Shown: positions 26,023 through 33,804 of the stretch, piece after piece
How the letters are laid out: the number at the start of each line of letters is the position of its first letter
How positions within the stretch are numbered: the first letter of the stretch is position 1
NCBI RefSeq assembly: GCF_034058155.1
Contig: NZ_CP139148.1
Coordinates: 1,240,001-1,304,000 of the forward strand
Reading direction: 5' to 3'
Length of the DNA stretch: 64,000 nt
Origin: Flavobacterium sp. KACC 22761
GTDB lineage: Bacteria > Bacteroidota > Bacteroidia > Flavobacteriales > Flavobacteriaceae
Notes under the pieces: generated by a model
What the model saw: only the letters and a program-made list of their open reading frames with translations
What the model was told of the DNA's origin: nothing
The model's database searches: none
Made by a program: the position numbers and the translations under genes

Positions 26023-28794
26023 ATGAAGAAAATGAAAAATTGGTTACTTACTGGACTATTTTTTATGATAGTTTCAACCGTATTTTCTCAAGGAAAAGTT
26101 ACTGGTACAATTACCGACGGATCGGGTTCATTACCAGGAGCGAACGTAGCGATTAAAGGTACATCGACAGCTACTTCAACAGATTTTGATGGTAAATTTA
26201 CCCTCAATGCATCAGGTTCAGGAGAAATTGTTGTATCTTTCTTAGGTTACGACAATAAAACTGTAAAATTTACAGTTGCAAATGGATCAACTACAAATTT
26301 GGGAGAGATTGTTTTAACATCTAGCTCTAACGAATTAAGCGAAATTGTAGTAAAAAGCAGTGTAATTGACGTTGCTAAAGACAGAAAAACTCCGGTTGCT
26401 GTTTCTACAATTAAAGCTGCTGAAATTCAAGAAAAATTAGGTTCTCAGGAATTTCCAGAGATCTTGAAAAGCACACCTTCTGTATATGCTTCAAAAGCAG
26501 GTGGTGGATATGGAGATTCAAGAATTGCGATTCGTGGATTCGACCAAAAAAATATTGCTGTAATGGTTAACGGAGTGCCAATCAATGACATGGAGAACAG
26601 TGCTGTTTTCTGGAGTAACTGGGCAGGTATCTCTGACGTAACTTCTGCAATGCAAGTACAAAGAGGTTTAGGAGCTTCAAAATTGGCTATTTCTTCTGTT
26701 GGAGGAACAATCAACATTGTTACAAAATCATCTGATGTTAAAGAAGGTGGAAATATTTCTTCTAGTTTTGGTAACAACAACTACTTAAAAACACAAGCTT
26801 CTTACAGTACAGGTTTAATGAAAAACGGACTTTCTGCTTCTGTATTATTCAGCAGAACTGCGGGTGACGGATATGTTGATGGTACTAAATTTGAAGGATA
26901 TAACTACTTCATGGCTTTTGGATACAAAATCAATGACAAACATAGTTTAGAATTCACATTTACAGGAGCGCCACAATGGCACGATCAAAGATCTACTTCT
27001 CCTCTTTTAAGTGATTTCTTAAAATACGGAAGTGATGGTAAAACACCAAATATCAAATACAACTCTGATTGGGGTATGAGAAATGGTGAAGAATATAACT
27101 TGAAAACAAACTACTACCACAAACCTGTAATGTCTCTTAACTGGGATTACAACATCAACGAAACTACAAAATTCTCTACTGTAGTTTATGCTTCATGGGG
27201 TCGTGGAGGAGGAACTACTTCAAATGGTGGTATCAAAGGAAACAACCCTTACTCTACAAACAATGCTTTAAGAACTGCTGACGGAACAATCAATTTTGAT
27301 TTGATTCAAAACTGGAACTCAGGAGTACCAACATCATTAGGTACAAGAACACAAACTAGTGGACAATACCAAAACAGCACTGCTACAGGAAGTGCAACAA
27401 ATTTAAGCACAGGTATTACTCAAATCGCTTCAGTTAACTCACACAACTGGTACGGAACTGTTCTTAACTTAGACAAAAAACTTACTGATAACTTAACTTG
27501 GGATATCGGAGTTGAAGGAAGAATGTACAAAGGTATTCACTTCCAAAACTTAATTGATTTGTTTGGTGCTACTAATTACAAAGACACTGCAAACATCAAC
27601 AACAACCCAGCTTATTTCAGCACAACTTATGCTCCAAGACCAAACGGTAACCCATTTGTTAGTACTGATTACCAAGAAAGAATCAACTATTGGAATGATA
27701 GTGAAGTAAACTACTATGGTGCATTTACACAATTAGAGTATTCTAAAGATAGCTTCACTGCATTCGTACAAGGAGCAATTTCTCAACAAGGATACAAAAG
27801 AATTGACCATTTCAAATATCTTGCTGGTACGCCACTTGCTGAGACAGATTTCAAAAACATCGTTGGTGGAGATGTTAAAGCTGGTGCAAACTACAACATT
27901 AATGAGCACCATAACGTTTACTTAAACACTGGTTTCTATTCTAAACAACCATTCTTTAATGCAGTTTTCCCTAACAATGCTTCTATCATCAATGATAACC
28001 TTGTTAATGAAAAAGTTAAAGCTGTTGAAGTTGGATACGGTTTCACATCTGGAATCTTCAATGCTAAATTTAACGGATACTACACTCAATGGAATGACAG
28101 ATTTACACCTGGAACAGATCCTGACGCAGCTTCAAACCCTGGTGGATACTACACTTTCTCAGGAGTAAATGAAACACATACTGGAGTTGAGCTTGAAATG
28201 ACTGCAAGAGTACTTGCTAAATTGAGACTTAACGGTATGATCTCTCTTGGAAACTGGAAATACGATGGTAATGCAACTAGTAATCGTTTTGATGCATCTA
28301 ACAATCCTTTCCCAGGTGGAACTGCACAAACATTATACTTAGACGGAGTTAAAGTTGGAAACAACGCTCAAACTTCAGTTGCAGTTGGAGCAGCTTATGA
28401 AATCATAGATGGTTTAAATGTTGACGCTAACCTTAACTATTTTGAGAAATTATACGGAAACATTTCTCCAGTTAACTTCTTAAGCGCTACTAACAAAGGA
28501 GCATTAGAATTACCTGGTTACGCTACTACTGACGCTGGTGTTTCTTATAAATTCAGATTTGGAAAAGATAAAGGTCAAGCTTTTAACTTCCGATTCAACG
28601 TAAACAACCTTTTTGACAGAACATACATCAATGAGTCTTTCACAAACATCTTCGCTAGTGATGTTAAGCCAGGAACAACTCCTGCTAAAACTTACGAAGA
28701 GTTAGGAGAAACTTACAAAGGTCTTGCTACTGCAAACAAAGTTTATTTCGGATACGGAACAACTTGGAACTTTACTTTCCGTTATGAATTCTAA
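26023..28794 (+). CDS. TonB-dependent outer-membrane receptor with CarboxypepD_reg-like domain
   Basis: 923 residues. The signal peptide ends VFSQG near 25. A carboxypeptidase-regulatory-like domain (about 25-105: GKVTGTITDGSGSLPGANVA) is followed by a plug (ILKSTPSVYASKAGGGYGDS, RGFDQKNIAVMVNGVPIND) and a 22-strand barrel ending WNFTFRYEF with a terminal Phe. It imports a ligand through the outer membrane using TonB energy. No SusD gene or substrate gene adjoins it, and a terminator follows. The ligand is unknown; Met4 is an alternative start. Confidence 0.93.
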   Translation: MKKMKNWLLTGLFFMIVSTVFSQGKVTGTITDGSGSLPGANVAIKGTSTATSTDFDGKFTLNASGSGEIVVSFLGYDNKTVKFTVANGSTTNLGEIVLTSSSNELSEIVVKSSVIDVAKDRKTPVAVSTIKAAEIQEKLGSQEFPEILKSTPSVYASKAGGGYGDSRIAIRGFDQKNIAVMVNGVPINDMENSAVFWSNWAGISDVTSAMQVQRGLGASKLAISSVGGTINIVTKSSDVKEGGNISSSFGNNNYLKTQASYSTGLMKNGLSASVLFSRTAGDGYVDGTKFEGYNYFMAFGYKINDKHSLEFTFTGAPQWHDQRSTSPLLSDFLKYGSDGKTPNIKYNSDWGMRNGEEYNLKTNYYHKPVMSLNWDYNINETTKFSTVVYASWGRGGGTTSNGGIKGNNPYSTNNALRTADGTINFDLIQNWNSGVPTSLGTRTQTSGQYQNSTATGSATNLSTGITQIASVNSHNWYGTVLNLDKKLTDNLTWDIGVEGRMYKGIHFQNLIDLFGATNYKDTANINNNPAYFSTTYAPRPNGNPFVSTDYQERINYWNDSEVNYYGAFTQLEYSKDSFTAFVQGAISQQGYKRIDHFKYLAGTPLAETDFKNIVGGDVKAGANYNINEHHNVYLNTGFYSKQPFFNAVFPNNASIINDNLVNEKVKAVEVGYGFTSGIFNAKFNGYYTQWNDRFTPGTDPDAASNPGGYYTFSGVNETHTGVELEMTARVLAKLRLNGMISLGNWKYDGNATSNRFDASNNPFPGGTAQTLYLDGVKVGNNAQTSVAVGAAYEIIDGLNVDANLNYFEKLYGNISPVNFLSATNKGALELPGYATTDAGVSYKFRFGKDKGQAFNFRFNVNNLFDRTYINESFTNIFASDVKPGTTPAKTYEELGETYKGLATANKVYFGYGTTWNFTFRYEF

Positions 28795-28816
28795 AATTTA
28801 GAATCTTAATAAATAA

Positions 28817-28856
28817 TAAAAACGGCATTGACTTTTAGTTTAATGCCGTTTTTTTA
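28817..28856 (+). terminator. Terminator after the TonB receptor
   Basis: AAAACGGCATT and AATGCCGTTTT form the stem, followed by T residues. It separates the receptor from the next gene, which has its own promoter at 28870. Confidence 0.85.
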
Positions 28857-28869
28857 TACCCTTTTTTGT

Positions 28870-28877
28870 TATATTTG
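28870..28877 (+). promoter_or_regulatory. -7 element for the small membrane protein
   Basis: TATATTTG, 22 bp before the ATG at 28900. It supports that start over the in-frame ATG at 28828, which lies inside the preceding terminator. Confidence 0.6.
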
Positions 28878-28899
28878 TTTTAAACAAAAAACACAATTT

Positions 28900-29322
28900 A
28901 TGTATCATTTTCTACAAAAATTTCATTCTGGCTGGGCTTATTTGGCTTTATTGCTTCTGTTAGTTGCAGTTATAAATGCTTTGATAGGATTAAACGCTAA
29001 AAAAGAATTTACAGCCAAAGACCGCAAAATTTCATTATTTGCTCTTATTGGAACCCACACGCAATTATTAGTTGGCCTTATTCTTTATTTTGTCTCTCCG
29101 CTTGGGAAAGCTGCTTTTGGAGAAATGACTAACGCTGAGTTGAGACTTACCTCTCTTGAGCATCCACTAATCAACATCATTGCAATCACTTTAATCACTA
29201 TTGGTTGGTCTAAACATAAAAAATTAGTAAACAACGAAGCAAAATTTAAAACCTTTGCTATTTTTTACGGTTTAGGATTATTGCTTATTTTAAGCAGAAT
29301 TCCTTGGAACTTATGGTTCTAA
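28900..29322 (+). CDS. Small four-helix membrane protein (cytochrome b-like annotation in relatives)
   Basis: 140 residues from the ATG at 28900. Hydrophobic helices lie at about 12-30, 43-65, 88-104 and 118-136. Histidines in FHSGW and GTHTQLL, and again in EHPLIN and SKHKKL, could bind heme, and similar flavobacterial proteins carry a cytochrome b label, but I see no full cytochrome signature. It sits between two terminators as a single-gene unit. Confidence 0.75.
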   Translation: MYHFLQKFHSGWAYLALLLLLVAVINALIGLNAKKEFTAKDRKISLFALIGTHTQLLVGLILYFVSPLGKAAFGEMTNAELRLTSLEHPLINIIAITLITIGWSKHKKLVNNEAKFKTFAIFYGLGLLLILSRIPWNLWF

Positions 29323-29324
29323 AA

Positions 29325-29357
29325 CAAAAAAGTCCTAATTTTGTAGGACTTTTTTTA
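29325..29357 (+). terminator. Terminator after the small membrane protein
   Basis: AAAAAGTCCTA and TAGGACTTTTT form the stem with a 6-base loop, followed by T residues. Confidence 0.85.
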
Positions 29358-29406
29358 TAATGGCATATTATTTGTACAAACTCCCCAAGTCTGAAAAAAA
29401 TAACCC

Positions 29407-29889
29407 ATGAGAAACAAAAAAAACTTTATACTCACAATGCTTACGGCAATGTTTATATGTTGCTTTACCTACGTTATAAGCCAAACAAAGCCCGTTATTG
29501 AGCCAAAAACTCAAGACACTATAACAAAAACTGCAATAATCCCTTTACCAACAGACTCCGTCTTTACTGATAAAGGATTAAAATTAAAAGTTTACAAAAA
29601 AAACGCTCACGCCTCCTACTACGCTGATCGTTTTAATGGAAAAAAAACTGCCGACGGAAGTCGTTTCAGCAATAGCAAATATACCGCTGCTCACAAAAAA
29701 CTTCCTTTTGGAACACGTGTCAAAGTAACCAATGAAGCTAACGGAAAATTTGTAATTGTAAAAATCACCGACCGTGGTCCATTTGTAAAAACTCGCGAAA
29801 TAGATCTTTCTAAAAGAGCTTTTATGGAAATTACCAAAAGCAAAGGCGCCGGCGCCATGAAAGTGACAATCGAGACTATCATAGAATAA
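29407..29889 (+). CDS. RlpA-like protein (double-psi beta-barrel, septal ring lytic transglycosylase family)
   Basis: 160 residues. An N-terminal hydrophobic signal (about 8-26) precedes a linker and a double-psi beta-barrel from about 69: ASYYADRFNGKKTADGSRF, AAHKKLPFGTRVKVTN, KITDRGPFVKTREIDLS. The conserved catalytic Asp of KITDRGPF is present. No SPOR domain is present, as is common in Bacteroidetes. It probably cleaves or binds peptidoglycan glycan strands. A hairpin terminator immediately follows. Confidence 0.9.
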   Translation: MRNKKNFILTMLTAMFICCFTYVISQTKPVIEPKTQDTITKTAIIPLPTDSVFTDKGLKLKVYKKNAHASYYADRFNGKKTADGSRFSNSKYTAAHKKLPFGTRVKVTNEANGKFVIVKITDRGPFVKTREIDLSKRAFMEITKSKGAGAMKVTIETIIE

Positions 29890-29917
29890 AAAAATCCCGC
29901 TTGAAGCGGGATTTTGT
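29889..29917. terminator. Bidirectional terminator between rlpA-like and DinB genes
   Basis: AAAATCCCGC TTGAA GCGGGATTTT is a perfect 10-bp stem. Being A-rich on the left and T-rich on the right, it can stop both the rightward rlpA-like gene and the leftward DinB gene, which converge here. Confidence 0.88.
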
Positions 29918-30373
29918 TTAAACAAACTTTCTAATGCTCATCACAATTCCGGTATGAATTCCTTCGTGGTAATTATTGAAATCCAAAGCGCCTTGTATAT
30001 TTTTCAAGGTAAAACCTAAACTGGTTGTGTACTCATTGTAATTGACGAAAATATTTGCTTCAAAATCTTTCTCAACTTGCAATAATGTCGATGAAAGCAA
30101 ACTTCTGATTTCATCAACTTCGGCTTGCGAGACGTCTCCTTCAGGCTTTGTTCCTTTTCTATATTTTGCAATAAACTCTTCTGAAACCAATGTTGGCAAG
30201 CCCGATAATTTGTAAATCAAAACTTGTTGTGACGACACACAATGCGCGATATTCCAAATCAAATTATTGCTAAATCCTTCTGGAATTTTATTCAATTGTT
30301 CTAATGAATGATTGTCTAAAACCTTCAAAAGAATCTCCCTAATGGTTTTTTGTACTTCAAAAACTGAATTCAT
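29918..30373 (-). CDS. DinB-family protein
   Basis: 151 residues from the ATG at 30371-30373 (an in-frame start 30 bp further out adds a basic stretch not typical of the family). It is a four-helix DinB/YfiT-like fold with metal-site histidines in W-N-I-A-H-C-V near 46 and FNNYHEGIHTGIV near 137-148. DinB-like enzymes are nickel/zinc-dependent thiol transferases or hydrolases; the substrate is unknown. Two more DinB genes lie at 59206 and 59752. Confidence 0.85.
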   Translation of the reverse strand: MNSVFEVQKTIREILLKVLDNHSLEQLNKIPEGFSNNLIWNIAHCVSSQQVLIYKLSGLPTLVSEEFIAKYRKGTKPEGDVSQAEVDEIRSLLSSTLLQVEKDFEANIFVNYNEYTTSLGFTLKNIQGALDFNNYHEGIHTGIVMSIRKFV

Positions 30374-30454
30374 ATTTCTATTTTTTTTTCTAAAATTAGG
30401 CAATTTTAAGGTTCAAATGAATTTTCTTTGTATTCTAAACAAAATAGACAAAAA

Positions 30455-30802
30455 ATGAACAAAATATATTATTTAGCTTCTTGTGACACTTGCCGCAAAA
30501 TCATTAAAAGTTTGCCTGAAAACAATTTGGTTTTTCAAGATATTAGACAAAATCCGATAACGGAAGCAGAACTTGAAGAAATGCACCAACTTTCTGGAAG
30601 CTACGAAGCGCTATTCAGCAAAAAAGCACAATTGTACAAGTCAATGGATTTAAAAAACAAAAATCTGACAGAAGCTGAATTTAAAAAATACATCTTGGAA
30701 CATTATACCTTCTTGAGTCGTCCGGTTTTTATTATTGACGGCAAAATTTACATTGGCAACAGTCAAAAAAATGTAGCGGAAGTAATAAAGGTTTTGAGCT
30801 AA
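30455..30802 (+). CDS. ArsC/Spx-family thioredoxin-fold reductase
   Basis: 115 residues from the ATG at 30455; the out-of-family N-terminal extension from 30428 is unlikely. The CDTC motif near residues 9-12 followed by R-K-I-I-K and the cis-proline region SRPVFIIDGK near 90 give the ArsC-like thioredoxin fold. In Flavobacteria such proteins are usually called arsenate reductase-like or YffB-like. Whether it reduces arsenate is not supported by any arsenic gene nearby. Confidence 0.85.
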   Translation: MNKIYYLASCDTCRKIIKSLPENNLVFQDIRQNPITEAELEEMHQLSGSYEALFSKKAQLYKSMDLKNKNLTEAEFKKYILEHYTFLSRPVFIIDGKIYIGNSQKNVAEVIKVLS

Positions 30803-30830
30803 TTACGAAATTTTCTTAATACGACTGCTC

Positions 30831-30949
30831 GCGTGAGGGATAGAAGGAATCCGCCGCGGCGGAGCGGATAGCCCGGTCCCGATAAGATAAGTGGGCTAAT
30901 CTTCTTTGCATATATGTACCCACTTATCTTATCGGGATCACGCCCAAAT
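30831..30949 (+). repeat. Structured interspersed repeat, copy R1
   Basis: About 119 bp. It opens with GCGTGAGGGATAG, continues through TCCGCCGCGGCGGA and GCGGATAGCCCG, carries a long private hairpin (CCCGATAAGATAAGTGGG with its perfect 18-bp complement), and ends GGGATCACGCCCAAAT. GCGTGA and TCACGC at the two ends are complementary. A second copy at 44844-44961 has the same ends and core but an unrelated hairpin. It occupies the middle of the 293-bp gap before yicC, and no reading frame fits it. Whether it acts as DNA or RNA is unknown. Confidence 0.8.
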
Positions 30950-31068
30950 TATCTTTTACAACCAAGCAACTTCTTTTATAATTGAGAAATTCGCCAAAAA
31001 AAAGCATTAAAGAGCTTTTAAACATCACAGAATAGTATTTTACGTCATAAACAGAGCAAACTTTTAAT

Positions 31069-31076
31069 TATCTTTG
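31069..31076 (+). promoter_or_regulatory. -7 element for yicC
   Basis: TATCTTTG, 19 bp before the yicC start and followed by CGCC. No good TTG at -33. Confidence 0.6.
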
Positions 31077-31095
31077 CGCCTTTATACTCAATTAT

Positions 31096-31956
31096 ATGAT
31101 ACATTCTATGACAGGGTTTGGCAAAGCTTCTTTGCAATTGCCTACAAAAAAAATTACGGTTGAAGTAAAATCTCTAAACAGCAAAGGCCTTGACTTGAAT
31201 GTGCGAATGCCTTCTGTTTATCGCGAAATGGAATTAGGCTTAAGGACTTTGATTTCGACGAAACTTGAAAGAGGGAAAATTGATTTCGGCATTTATATTG
31301 AAAGTACTGCTGAACAGACTTCGACTAAAGTAAATGTTCCTGTCGTAAAAAACTATATCGCGCAATTAAGAGAAGTCTATGCCGACGCTGACGAAACTGA
31401 ATTAATGAAAATGGCTGTTCGTATGCCAGATACCTTAAAAACAGAACGCGAGGAAATTGATGAAAATGACTGGGATCAAATTCAGATTACGATTGACGAA
31501 GCCTTGCAAAACATCTTAAGTTTTAGAAAAGATGAAGGCGAAGCTCTTGAAAAAGAATTCAATCTTCGAATTGCAAACATTCGCCAATACATGAACGATA
31601 CTTTGGCATTGGATTCAGAACGTATTCAAGCAATAAAAGACCGTTTGCAAACGGCTATTTCAGAATTGCAGGTAAATGTTGATGAAAATCGTTTCGAGCA
31701 AGAATTAATCTATTATTTAGAGAAATTAGATATTACCGAAGAAAAAGTGCGTTTAACGAATCATTTGGACTATTTCCTGGAAACTTTAAACGGAACTGAA
31801 GCTAATGGACGTAAACTTGGTTTCATTACTCAGGAAATGGGCCGTGAAATCAATACAATGGGTTCAAAATCAAATCATGCTCAAATGCAGAAATTGGTTG
31901 TGATGATGAAGGATGAATTGGAGAAGATTAAGGAGCAGGTATTGAATGTTCTTTAA
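31096..31956 (+). CDS. yicC: YicC-family endoribonuclease
   Basis: 286 residues, the normal length. The N-terminal MIHSMTGFGKASLQ and the C-terminal GREINTMGSKSNHAQMQ with a following helix are the family signature. YicC proteins are now regarded as RNases that act on small RNAs; the older description is stress-induced protein. It lies directly upstream of gmk, the common order across bacteria. The 72-bp gap between them repeats the word CTTAAAGC. Confidence 0.93.
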   Translation: MIHSMTGFGKASLQLPTKKITVEVKSLNSKGLDLNVRMPSVYREMELGLRTLISTKLERGKIDFGIYIESTAEQTSTKVNVPVVKNYIAQLREVYADADETELMKMAVRMPDTLKTEREEIDENDWDQIQITIDEALQNILSFRKDEGEALEKEFNLRIANIRQYMNDTLALDSERIQAIKDRLQTAISELQVNVDENRFEQELIYYLEKLDITEEKVRLTNHLDYFLETLNGTEANGRKLGFITQEMGREINTMGSKSNHAQMQKLVVMMKDELEKIKEQVLNVL

Positions 31957-32028
31957 AAAGCTTTAAGCAAGAAAAACATAAAATCAGAGAGCTTAAAGCG
32001 TAATGCTTAAAGCCTAAAGCATACCACA
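31957..32028. repeat. Word-repeat spacer between yicC and gmk
   Basis: The 72-bp gap holds CTTTAAGC, CTTAAAGC (twice) and CCTAAAGC; GCTTTAAGC-like text on the left is complementary to GCTTAAAGC on the right. It is part of the class of private-word gaps described in the findings. Confidence 0.5.
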
Positions 32029-32601
32029 ATGAACAAAGGAAAATTAATTGTTTTTTCGGCACCTTCGGGATCAGGAAAAACAACTATCGTAAAACATTTA
32101 TTAGGGAAAGAAGATTTAAACTTAGAATTTTCAATCTCTGCAGCTTCTCGTGCCCCACGCGGAGAAGAAGTCCACGGAAAAGATTACTATTTTATTTCGC
32201 TGGAACAATTCAAAAAACATATTAAAGCCGAAGAATTTTTAGAATGGGAAGAAGTGTATCGCGATAACTTCTACGGAACTTTAAAAACAGAAATTGAACG
32301 AATTTGGGCAATGGGGAAAAATGTCATTTTTGACATTGATGTTGCCGGCGGTCTTCGTATTAAACATAAATTTCCAGAACAAACTTTAGCGGTTTTTGTA
32401 AAACCACCAAGTGTTGACGAATTGAAACGCCGCCTAAAACAGCGTTCTACAGAAAGTGACGATAAAATTAATATGCGTATTGCAAAAGCTTCGGTTGAAT
32501 TGGCAACTGCTCCTCAGTTTGATACTATTATTAAAAACTACGATTTAGACACTGCTAAAGAAGAGGCGTATCAATTAGTTAAAGAATTTGTTTCTAAATA
32601 G
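32029..32601 (+). CDS. gmk: Guanylate kinase
   Basis: 190 residues, normal length. The P-loop is APSGSGKTT at about 10-18, and the GMP-binding segment with SRAPRGEEVHGKDYYFIS follows at about 42-60. The enzyme phosphorylates GMP to GDP with ATP. It is followed by an S23 gene and nadD on the same strand with gaps of about 35 bp. Confidence 0.97.
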   Translation: MNKGKLIVFSAPSGSGKTTIVKHLLGKEDLNLEFSISAASRAPRGEEVHGKDYYFISLEQFKKHIKAEEFLEWEEVYRDNFYGTLKTEIERIWAMGKNVIFDIDVAGGLRIKHKFPEQTLAVFVKPPSVDELKRRLKQRSTESDDKINMRIAKASVELATAPQFDTIIKNYDLDTAKEEAYQLVKEFVSK

Positions 32602-32636
32602 TGATTAGTCAAGAGTAATTAGTAAATAGCGCAAAA
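32602..32636. repeat. Spacer B1 left of the second S23 gene, complementary to the right spacer
   Basis: AGTAATTAGTAAA at 32614-32626 is the exact complement of TTTACTAATTACT at 33009-33021 on the other side of the S23 gene. Thirteen base pairs would thus close a loop containing the whole gene. The same vocabulary (GTGATTAGTAAA) is used in the gap at 39928-40007. Confidence 0.65.
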
Positions 32637-33002
32637 ATGAGTGAAATAAGATCTTATAAAGATTTATTGATTTGGCAAAAAGGAATTAAAATTGTCTCTC
32701 TAATTTATCAATTAGTAAAATCATTCCCTCAAGAAGAATTATTTGCTTTAACTAGCCAGTTAAAAAGAGCTTCTGTTTCTATTCCTTCAAATATTGCAGA
32801 GGGCTATGGTAGAAATACGGATAAGTCTTTTAGCCATTTTTTAAACATTTCAAGAGGCTCATTATTCGAAATAGAAACTCAATTACTAATTGCAAATGAT
32901 CTTGGTTTTATAACCAGTCAAACTCTTTACAAAGAAATTTTAAATCAAATTGAAGAAGAATCGAAAATGATTAATGCTTTTTCTAAAACGCTAAAAGACT
33001 AA
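32637..33002 (+). CDS. Four-helix-bundle (S23) protein, copy B
   Basis: 121 residues, of the other common S23 subfamily: YKDLLIWQKGIKIVSLIYQL at the N-terminus and the core SVSIPSNIAEGYGRNTDKSF at about 52-71. It is only distantly related to the copy at 17281. It sits between gmk and nadD, genes that are usually adjacent or near each other in Flavobacteria, and has complementary flanks. Function unknown; not related in any known way to nucleotide or NAD metabolism. Confidence 0.92.
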   Translation: MSEIRSYKDLLIWQKGIKIVSLIYQLVKSFPQEELFALTSQLKRASVSIPSNIAEGYGRNTDKSFSHFLNISRGSLFEIETQLLIANDLGFITSQTLYKEILNQIEEESKMINAFSKTLKD

Positions 33003-33034
33003 TCACTTTTTACTAATTACTAGTTACTTCAATT
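33003..33034. repeat. Spacer B2 right of the second S23 gene
   Basis: Contains TTTACTAATTACT at 33009-33021, the complement of the left spacer at 32614-32626. Runs to the nadD start. Confidence 0.65.
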
Positions 33035-33616
33035 ATGAAAATAGGTCTTTACTTCGGAACATATAACCCTATACACGTTGGTCATTTGATCATTGCCAAT
33101 CACATGGCCGAGTTTGCAGATTTAGATCAGATTTGGATGGTCGTTACGCCTCATAATCCGTTGAAAAAGAAGGCAACTTTATTAGACGATCAACAGCGCC
33201 TTCAAATGGTTTTTCTGGCAACAGAAGATTATCCGAAAATAAAACCGTCGGATATTGAGTTTAAATTGCCTCAACCGAGTTATACCGTTATTACACTCGC
33301 ACATTTACAAGAGAAATATCCAAATCATGAGTTTTCTTTAATTATGGGCGAAGACAATCTGAAAACGTTTCATAAATGGAGAAATTATGAAGTGATTCTC
33401 GAAAATCATGATATTTATGTTTATCCTAGAATTTCTGATGAACCGGAAAATGTCGAATTAAAATCGCATCCAAAAATTCATGTAATCGATGCGCCTATTG
33501 TGGAGATTTCTTCAACTTTTATTCGAAAAAGCATTAAGGAAGGAAAAAATATTCAGCCTTTGTTGCCACCGAAAGTTTGGGAATATATTGATCACAATAA
33601 TTTTTATAAGAAATAA
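33035..33616 (+). CDS. nadD: Nicotinate-nucleotide adenylyltransferase
   Basis: 193 residues, normal length. The nucleotidyltransferase motif GTYNPIHVGHLIIANH at about 8-23 carries the conserved H-x-G-H, and the C-terminal IVEISSTFIRKSIKEGKN at about 154-171 is the S-x-T-x-x-R motif. It adenylates nicotinate mononucleotide in NAD synthesis. The convergent region after it holds the palindromic repeat P1. Confidence 0.96.
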   Translation: MKIGLYFGTYNPIHVGHLIIANHMAEFADLDQIWMVVTPHNPLKKKATLLDDQQRLQMVFLATEDYPKIKPSDIEFKLPQPSYTVITLAHLQEKYPNHEFSLIMGEDNLKTFHKWRNYEVILENHDIYVYPRISDEPENVELKSHPKIHVIDAPIVEISSTFIRKSIKEGKNIQPLLPPKVWEYIDHNNFYKK

Positions 33617-33629
33617 GATTATCAAATTT

Positions 33630-33759
33630 GAATTGCCTCCAGTTTTAACTGGAGGTTTTTTGTTTTTAAACCAAAATGGCTTTAGCCAAACATCGAATTT
33701 TGGCTAAAGCCGATTAAGACTTTCCTTTTCTCACCTCCAGTTAAAACTGGAGGCAATTC
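33630..33759. repeat. Nested palindromic repeat, copy P1
   Basis: About 130 bp. Outer arms: GAATTGCCTCCAG ... CTGGAGGCAATTC, each arm itself containing a hairpin (CCTCCAGTTTTAACTGGAGG and CCTCCAGTTAAAACTGGAGG). The centre holds another pair, TGGCTTTAGCCAAA and TTTTGGCTAAAGCC. A second copy at 60381-60507 keeps the architecture with changed bases. P1 could terminate nadD transcription; its repetition says it is more than that. It ends about 45 bp before the IS200 hairpins. Confidence 0.85.
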
Positions 33760-33804
33760 ATTTCAAAAAAAAACCTTTGTGAAAGTTTTAGGACGAGACA
33801 AATT

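Noticed and set aside
26023..28794. TonB receptor as part of the sugar operon
   Set aside because: It is 14 kb away on the other strand, isolated between terminators, and has no SusD partner.
30455..30802. Arsenic resistance locus
   Set aside because: Only an ArsC-fold protein is present; no arsR, arsB or acr3 gene is nearby.
30831..30949. Repeat R1 as a CRISPR or integron attC site
   Set aside because: There is no regular repeat-spacer array, no cas or integrase gene, and the attC core GTTRRRY / RYYYAAC is absent.
30831..30949. Repeat R1 as a tRNA gene
   Set aside because: The cloverleaf-like pairing lacks a T-loop GTTCRANNC, an anticodon arm of the right size and a CCA-compatible acceptor.
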